From positions 1 to 64,000 of the forward strand of contig NZ_SLZF01000008.1 of NCBI RefSeq assembly GCF_004341515.1: a stretch of DNA of 64,000 nt, written 5' to 3'. Under the pieces are notes generated by a model. That model ran no database searches. It was given only the letters and a program-made list of their open reading frames with translations, and was not told the origin of the DNA. This document shows, one piece after another, positions 61,184 through 64,000 of this stretch. This DNA comes from Allobosea sp. BK604. GTDB lineage: Bacteria > Pseudomonadota > Alphaproteobacteria > Rhizobiales > Beijerinckiaceae. The translations under genes and the position numbers were made by a program. How positions within the stretch are numbered: position 1 is the first letter of the stretch; every line of letters begins with the position of its first letter.

Positions 61184-61963
61184 TCAGCGCGCCCGCAGCG
61201 CCCTAAGCAATTGCTCGTTCCAATTGTCGGACTGGTCGTTCACCGTGAAGAAGGAGCCGTCGCTGCGCTGCTCGATCCCGACCTGGAAGACCTTCAACTG
61301 GATGATGGCGGGAACGCCCTGCTCGAGATTGTCATTCTTGAAGGATTGGGTGGAGAGGTTCTTGAACTCGACCTGGGCCTCTCCCGAGGCCAGCCTGATC
61401 GGGAATTTGCCGGAGGCCGAAGCGCTTTGCTCGAAGCGAAGCTCCGCCTCCTTGCCGGTGGCCGCCCAGTTGACGATGACATAGCGCAGCGGCGAGCGGG
61501 GCTTGGCGGCCTCCGGCAGCTGCATCACCGCTTTTTGCTCGGGTGTGCTGGCATTGATCAGCTGGATGAAGTTCAGAGCCGGGGACCGCATGCGGGTGAT
61601 GCGGTAGTCCTTCACGACGAGTTCCGCTGAATCGCTGATCTTCGCTTCGATCTTGACGATATCCTCGGCCAATGGCGCGCCGCCAGTGAATGAAATCCCG
61701 GCGGCTTTGATGCGTGATGCCTTGAACTCGGTGCCCTGGCCGTCCGGCCGGGTGAAATTCTGAGGCCAGGCGAGGTCGTCGAGCAATACCAGGCTGTTGG
61801 TCGATGTATCCCATAGATACAGGGTCGACAGACTGCTCAGGCCGGAATTGACGATGCCTTGATTGGTCGAGGCGTAATTGGCGTCGACCGTCACCGAATT
61901 GCAGCCGCCGAGCGTCAGGATCATCATTGCCGGCAACAGATAAATTTTGATGGAGTTCAGCAC
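61184..61963 (-). CDS. Hypothetical lipoprotein, 259 residues
   Basis: The signal ends in a lipobox, LTLGGC, with Cys near residue 21. The mature part is a polar, strand-rich domain (SLSTLYLWDTSTNSLVLLDD, VIVNWAATGKEAELRFEQSA). The GTG start has GAGGGGGC upstream. It lies 164 bases before a probable outer-membrane protein on the same strand, so the two may form an envelope pair. Family not recognised. Confidence 0.78.
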   Translation of the reverse strand: MLNSIKIYLLPAMMILTLGGCNSVTVDANYASTNQGIVNSGLSSLSTLYLWDTSTNSLVLLDDLAWPQNFTRPDGQGTEFKASRIKAAGISFTGGAPLAEDIVKIEAKISDSAELVVKDYRITRMRSPALNFIQLINASTPEQKAVMQLPEAAKPRSPLRYVIVNWAATGKEAELRFEQSASASGKFPIRLASGEAQVEFKNLSTQSFKNDNLEQGVPAIIQLKVFQVGIEQRSDGSFFTVNDQSDNWNEQLLRALRAR

Positions 61964-62127
61964 GCCAGCCCCCTCGCGCTTTATTTTGCGATTACTGGGA
62001 ACTTAGCTTTTGAGGCGGGTCTTGGGAAGCTTGGCCAAGTGCGCAGGGTAAACGCACATCGCTGAAATCAGCGCGATATCGTCCTGGCGACGCTCGCGCG
62101 CCGCCGCAACCTAAGCTTCCGCCAGGC

Positions 62128-62946
62128 TCACTTCAGCTGGTACTTGAGCCGCAGCATCGCCGAGGCATTGCTCTGGAACTCGCTGCCGGCAAGAGGCACC
62201 TGCCGGGAGAGCTTGACGTCGAGCACTGTTCGCCAGGGTCCTGACATCGGCCCGGTCAGATCGGCCAGGACCTGCATCTGCGGTGTCACGGTCGCCTCGG
62301 GCATGTTGCGGGCTGCGAAGGCATAGGTGCTGGCCAGCGCGATCTCCGAGGTCAGGGTGACATTATCGAGCAGGCGCTGGCGATAGCCCAGCGTTGCGCT
62401 CGCATTCTGGTTCGCCGTGCCGGCCATGCCGACATCGCCGCCGGTCGCCAGCCCCCAGCGCAGTCCGGTCTCGCTATCGGCCGGCTTGCGCGCCAGCGCC
62501 CAGTCGAAGCGGGTGTCGGTGCTCTGCCAGGCGCCGGCGCCAGTGATGAAGGAGGTCGCGAGCGAGAACCGGTCGGGCCCGAGCTTCACGCCGACGGCGC
62601 GCTCGACGGCGGAGGGCGGCCCACCCCCCGTGCCGGTGAAGCCGCGCCTGATCGTGGTCGCCTCCAACTCCGGCCGGGCCAGGCCGGCCCGTTCGCTGCG
62701 GAGCTGGAAGGCGGCGCTCCTGTCGATTTGCGGCGCGACGAAGGTCGGCACGCTCAGCGCCTCGTCGGTCGGCAGCTCCCAGGAAATCGTTTCGGGCACG
62801 CGGGCAAAGGCGAGGGACGGCTCCGACCCGCCTTTCGGGCGAGCGGGCTCGGCCGTAGCCGGATGCTGCAGGACGGCCAGGGCGACAAGCAGCGCCGGCA
62901 GCACCGCACGCAGATGCGGCGCTTGATGATCAAGGTTTGTGGACAC
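62128..62946 (-). CDS. Probable outer-membrane beta-barrel protein
   Basis: A 272-residue exported protein. After a signal (LRAVLPALLVALAVLQHPAT) it has a Pro-rich linker and then alternating strand patterns (VGVKLGPDRFSLATSFITGA, SETGLRWGLATGGDVGMAGT) ending SNASAMLRLKYQLK, a C-terminal aromatic/hydrophobic strand typical of porin-like barrels. Start is GTG. Family not recognised. Confidence 0.65.
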   Translation of the reverse strand: MSTNLDHQAPHLRAVLPALLVALAVLQHPATAEPARPKGGSEPSLAFARVPETISWELPTDEALSVPTFVAPQIDRSAAFQLRSERAGLARPELEATTIRRGFTGTGGGPPSAVERAVGVKLGPDRFSLATSFITGAGAWQSTDTRFDWALARKPADSETGLRWGLATGGDVGMAGTANQNASATLGYRQRLLDNVTLTSEIALASTYAFAARNMPEATVTPQMQVLADLTGPMSGPWRTVLDVKLSRQVPLAGSEFQSNASAMLRLKYQLK

Positions 62947-63186
62947 GACGATCGTCCCGTTCCAACGGTGGCGACCGACAAAGGCTGACTTTGGAAGATG
63001 CCGTTTTTGCGGCAGTGCAACATGAAGCCGGCTCAGCCTCCCGCTGCGGCCGCCACGTATCCCATGCCTAAAAGGCCGGCTTCCCCCTGCGCCGTTTAAC
63101 AGCTAGGAAGCGCCGCAACGGCTTGCGGCGCCCCCGCCGCAGGTTGGGAATGGTTCCAATCCGAGCGGAAGCAGGGGTCGCATCAC

Positions 63187-64000
63187 ATGAGCAAGATCAA
63201 GGTCGCCAATCCCGTCGTCGACATGGACGGCGACGAGATGACCCGCATCATCTGGCAGAAGATCAAGGACACGCTGATCTTCCCCTATCTCGACCTCGAG
63301 CTGGATTCCTACGACCTCTCCGTCGAGAATCGCGACGCGACCGATGACCAGGTGACGATCGACGCCGCCAACGCCACCAAGAAGCATGGCGTCGCGGTGA
63401 AATGCGCCACGATCACCCCCGACGAAGGGCGTGTGAAGGAATTCAACCTGAAGCAGATGTGGAAGTCGCCGAACGGCACGATCCGCAACATCCTCGGCGG
63501 CGTGATCTTCCGCGAGCCGATCATCTGCAAGAACGTGCCGCGCCTCGTGCCGGGCTGGACCCAGCCGATCGTGATCGGCCGCCATGCCTATGGCGACCAG
63601 TACCGCGCCACCGATTTCAAGTTCCCGGGCAAGGGCACGCTCTCGATCAAGTTCGTCGGCGAGGACGGCAACGTCATCGAGAAGGAGGTCTTCAAGGCTC
63701 CGGATGCCGGCGTCGCCATGGCCATGTACAACCTCGACGATTCGATCCGCGATTTCGCCCGCGCCTCGCTGAACTACGGCCTGATCCGCAAGTACCCGGT
63801 CTATCTCTCGACCAAGAACACCATCCTCAAGACCTATGACGGCCGCTTCAAGGACATCTTCGAGGAGATTTACCAGAACGAGTTCAAGGCCGAGTTCGAC
63901 AAGCTGGGCATCACCTACGAGCATCGCCTGATCGACGACATGGTCGCCTCGGCGATGAAGTGGTCGGGCGGCTATGTCTGGGCCTGCAAGAACTATGATG
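63187..64000 (+). CDS. icd: NADP-dependent isocitrate dehydrogenase (5' part)
   Basis: The first 271 codons of a TCA-cycle enzyme of the monomer/dimer type usually near 404 residues; the window ends within it. MSKIKVANPVVDMDGDEMTR starts the protein; TIRNILGGVIFREPIICKNV and YGDQYRATDFKFPGKGTLSI are substrate and metal regions. It converts isocitrate to 2-oxoglutarate. The 240-base upstream gap holds a short GC hairpin and no gene. Confidence 0.97.
   Translation, partial: MSKIKVANPVVDMDGDEMTRIIWQKIKDTLIFPYLDLELDSYDLSVENRDATDDQVTIDAANATKKHGVAVKCATITPDEGRVKEFNLKQMWKSPNGTIRNILGGVIFREPIICKNVPRLVPGWTQPIVIGRHAYGDQYRATDFKFPGKGTLSIKFVGEDGNVIEKEVFKAPDAGVAMAMYNLDDSIRDFARASLNYGLIRKYPVYLSTKNTILKTYDGRFKDIFEEIYQNEFKAEFDKLGITYEHRLIDDMVASAMKWSGGYVWACKNYD

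Noticed and set aside
1..64000. CRISPR arrays, tRNA or rRNA genes
   Set aside because: No regularly spaced direct repeat array with unique spacers, no cloverleaf with a T-loop and acceptor stem, and no rRNA-like stretch was seen; a covariance search was not possible.

Overview
The window is GC-rich, densely coded chromosomal DNA from an alphaproteobacterium, most likely of the order Hyphomicrobiales (Bosea-like). The support for this is the flaF-flbT pair beside tandem flagellins, fliX divergent from flgI, a long S21 ribosomal protein, Rhizobiales-type intergenic mosaic repeats, and many TTG/GTG starts. The genus is inferred from overall gene content and was not tested by a search. No phage, transposase, CRISPR array, rRNA or tRNA was recognised.

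Layout. 0.3-5.1 kb (minus): glycogen breakdown genes glgP-glgX and a 59-residue membrane peptide. 5.2-8.0 kb (plus): a coupled pair made of a radical SAM putative DNA-repair protein and a DUF4130-UdgX fusion, ending in a 17-bp tandem repeat. 8.0-12.5 kb: an SDR, a small membrane protein, and a purine catabolism island (uraH and a PuuE-UraD fusion on minus, cytochrome-linked urate oxidase puuD on plus). 12.7-17.8 kb: a YfhO-like membrane protein, a ferredoxin-NADP reductase of the thioredoxin-reductase type, a GlcG/HbpS protein and a BON-LysM protein. 17.9-22.2 kb: a TRAP transporter (P-Q-M) with a rhodanese and a DUF3829 protein. 22.3-26.2 kb: the large subunit of a molybdenum hydroxylase followed by two c-type cytochromes. 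26.2-29.5 kb: an SGNH hydrolase pair and an OmpR/EnvZ-type two-component system. 29.5-31.7 kb: cspA-rpsU and two small charged proteins, then an XRE-cupin regulator. 31.8-38.4 kb: a DMT permease, an SDR lacking the usual Tyr/Lys pair, a metallophosphoesterase coupled to a glycosyltransferase, a Kef-type antiporter and a MoxR ATPase. 38.4-45.2 kb: a lipoprotein, a DUF2975-XRE pair, an ABA4-like membrane protein divergent from a TetR regulator with a palindromic operator, SixA, and a YcjX-YcjF-like pair.

45.3-57.7 kb is a flagellar cluster: flgE, flgK and flgL on plus; then flaF, flbT, two flagellins, a FlaG-like protein, a FlgN-like protein, a rod-binding protein and flgI on minus; fliX is divergent on plus. 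Together it supplies hook, hook-filament junction, filament, P-ring and the regulators that couple assembly to flagellin expression. 57.7-63 kb holds a secreted protein, a cupin dioxygenase with an SDR, a Tat-exported metallo-beta-lactamase-fold hydrolase, a lipoprotein and a probable outer-membrane protein. The window ends inside icd.

The intergenic DNA carries several repeat families. The most striking is an element of about 104 bp with terminal inverted repeats: three full copies, one half copy and possible relics. Two full copies supply the stop codon of the adjacent gene. The strongest candidate for an under-described system is the radical SAM/DUF4130-UdgX operon.
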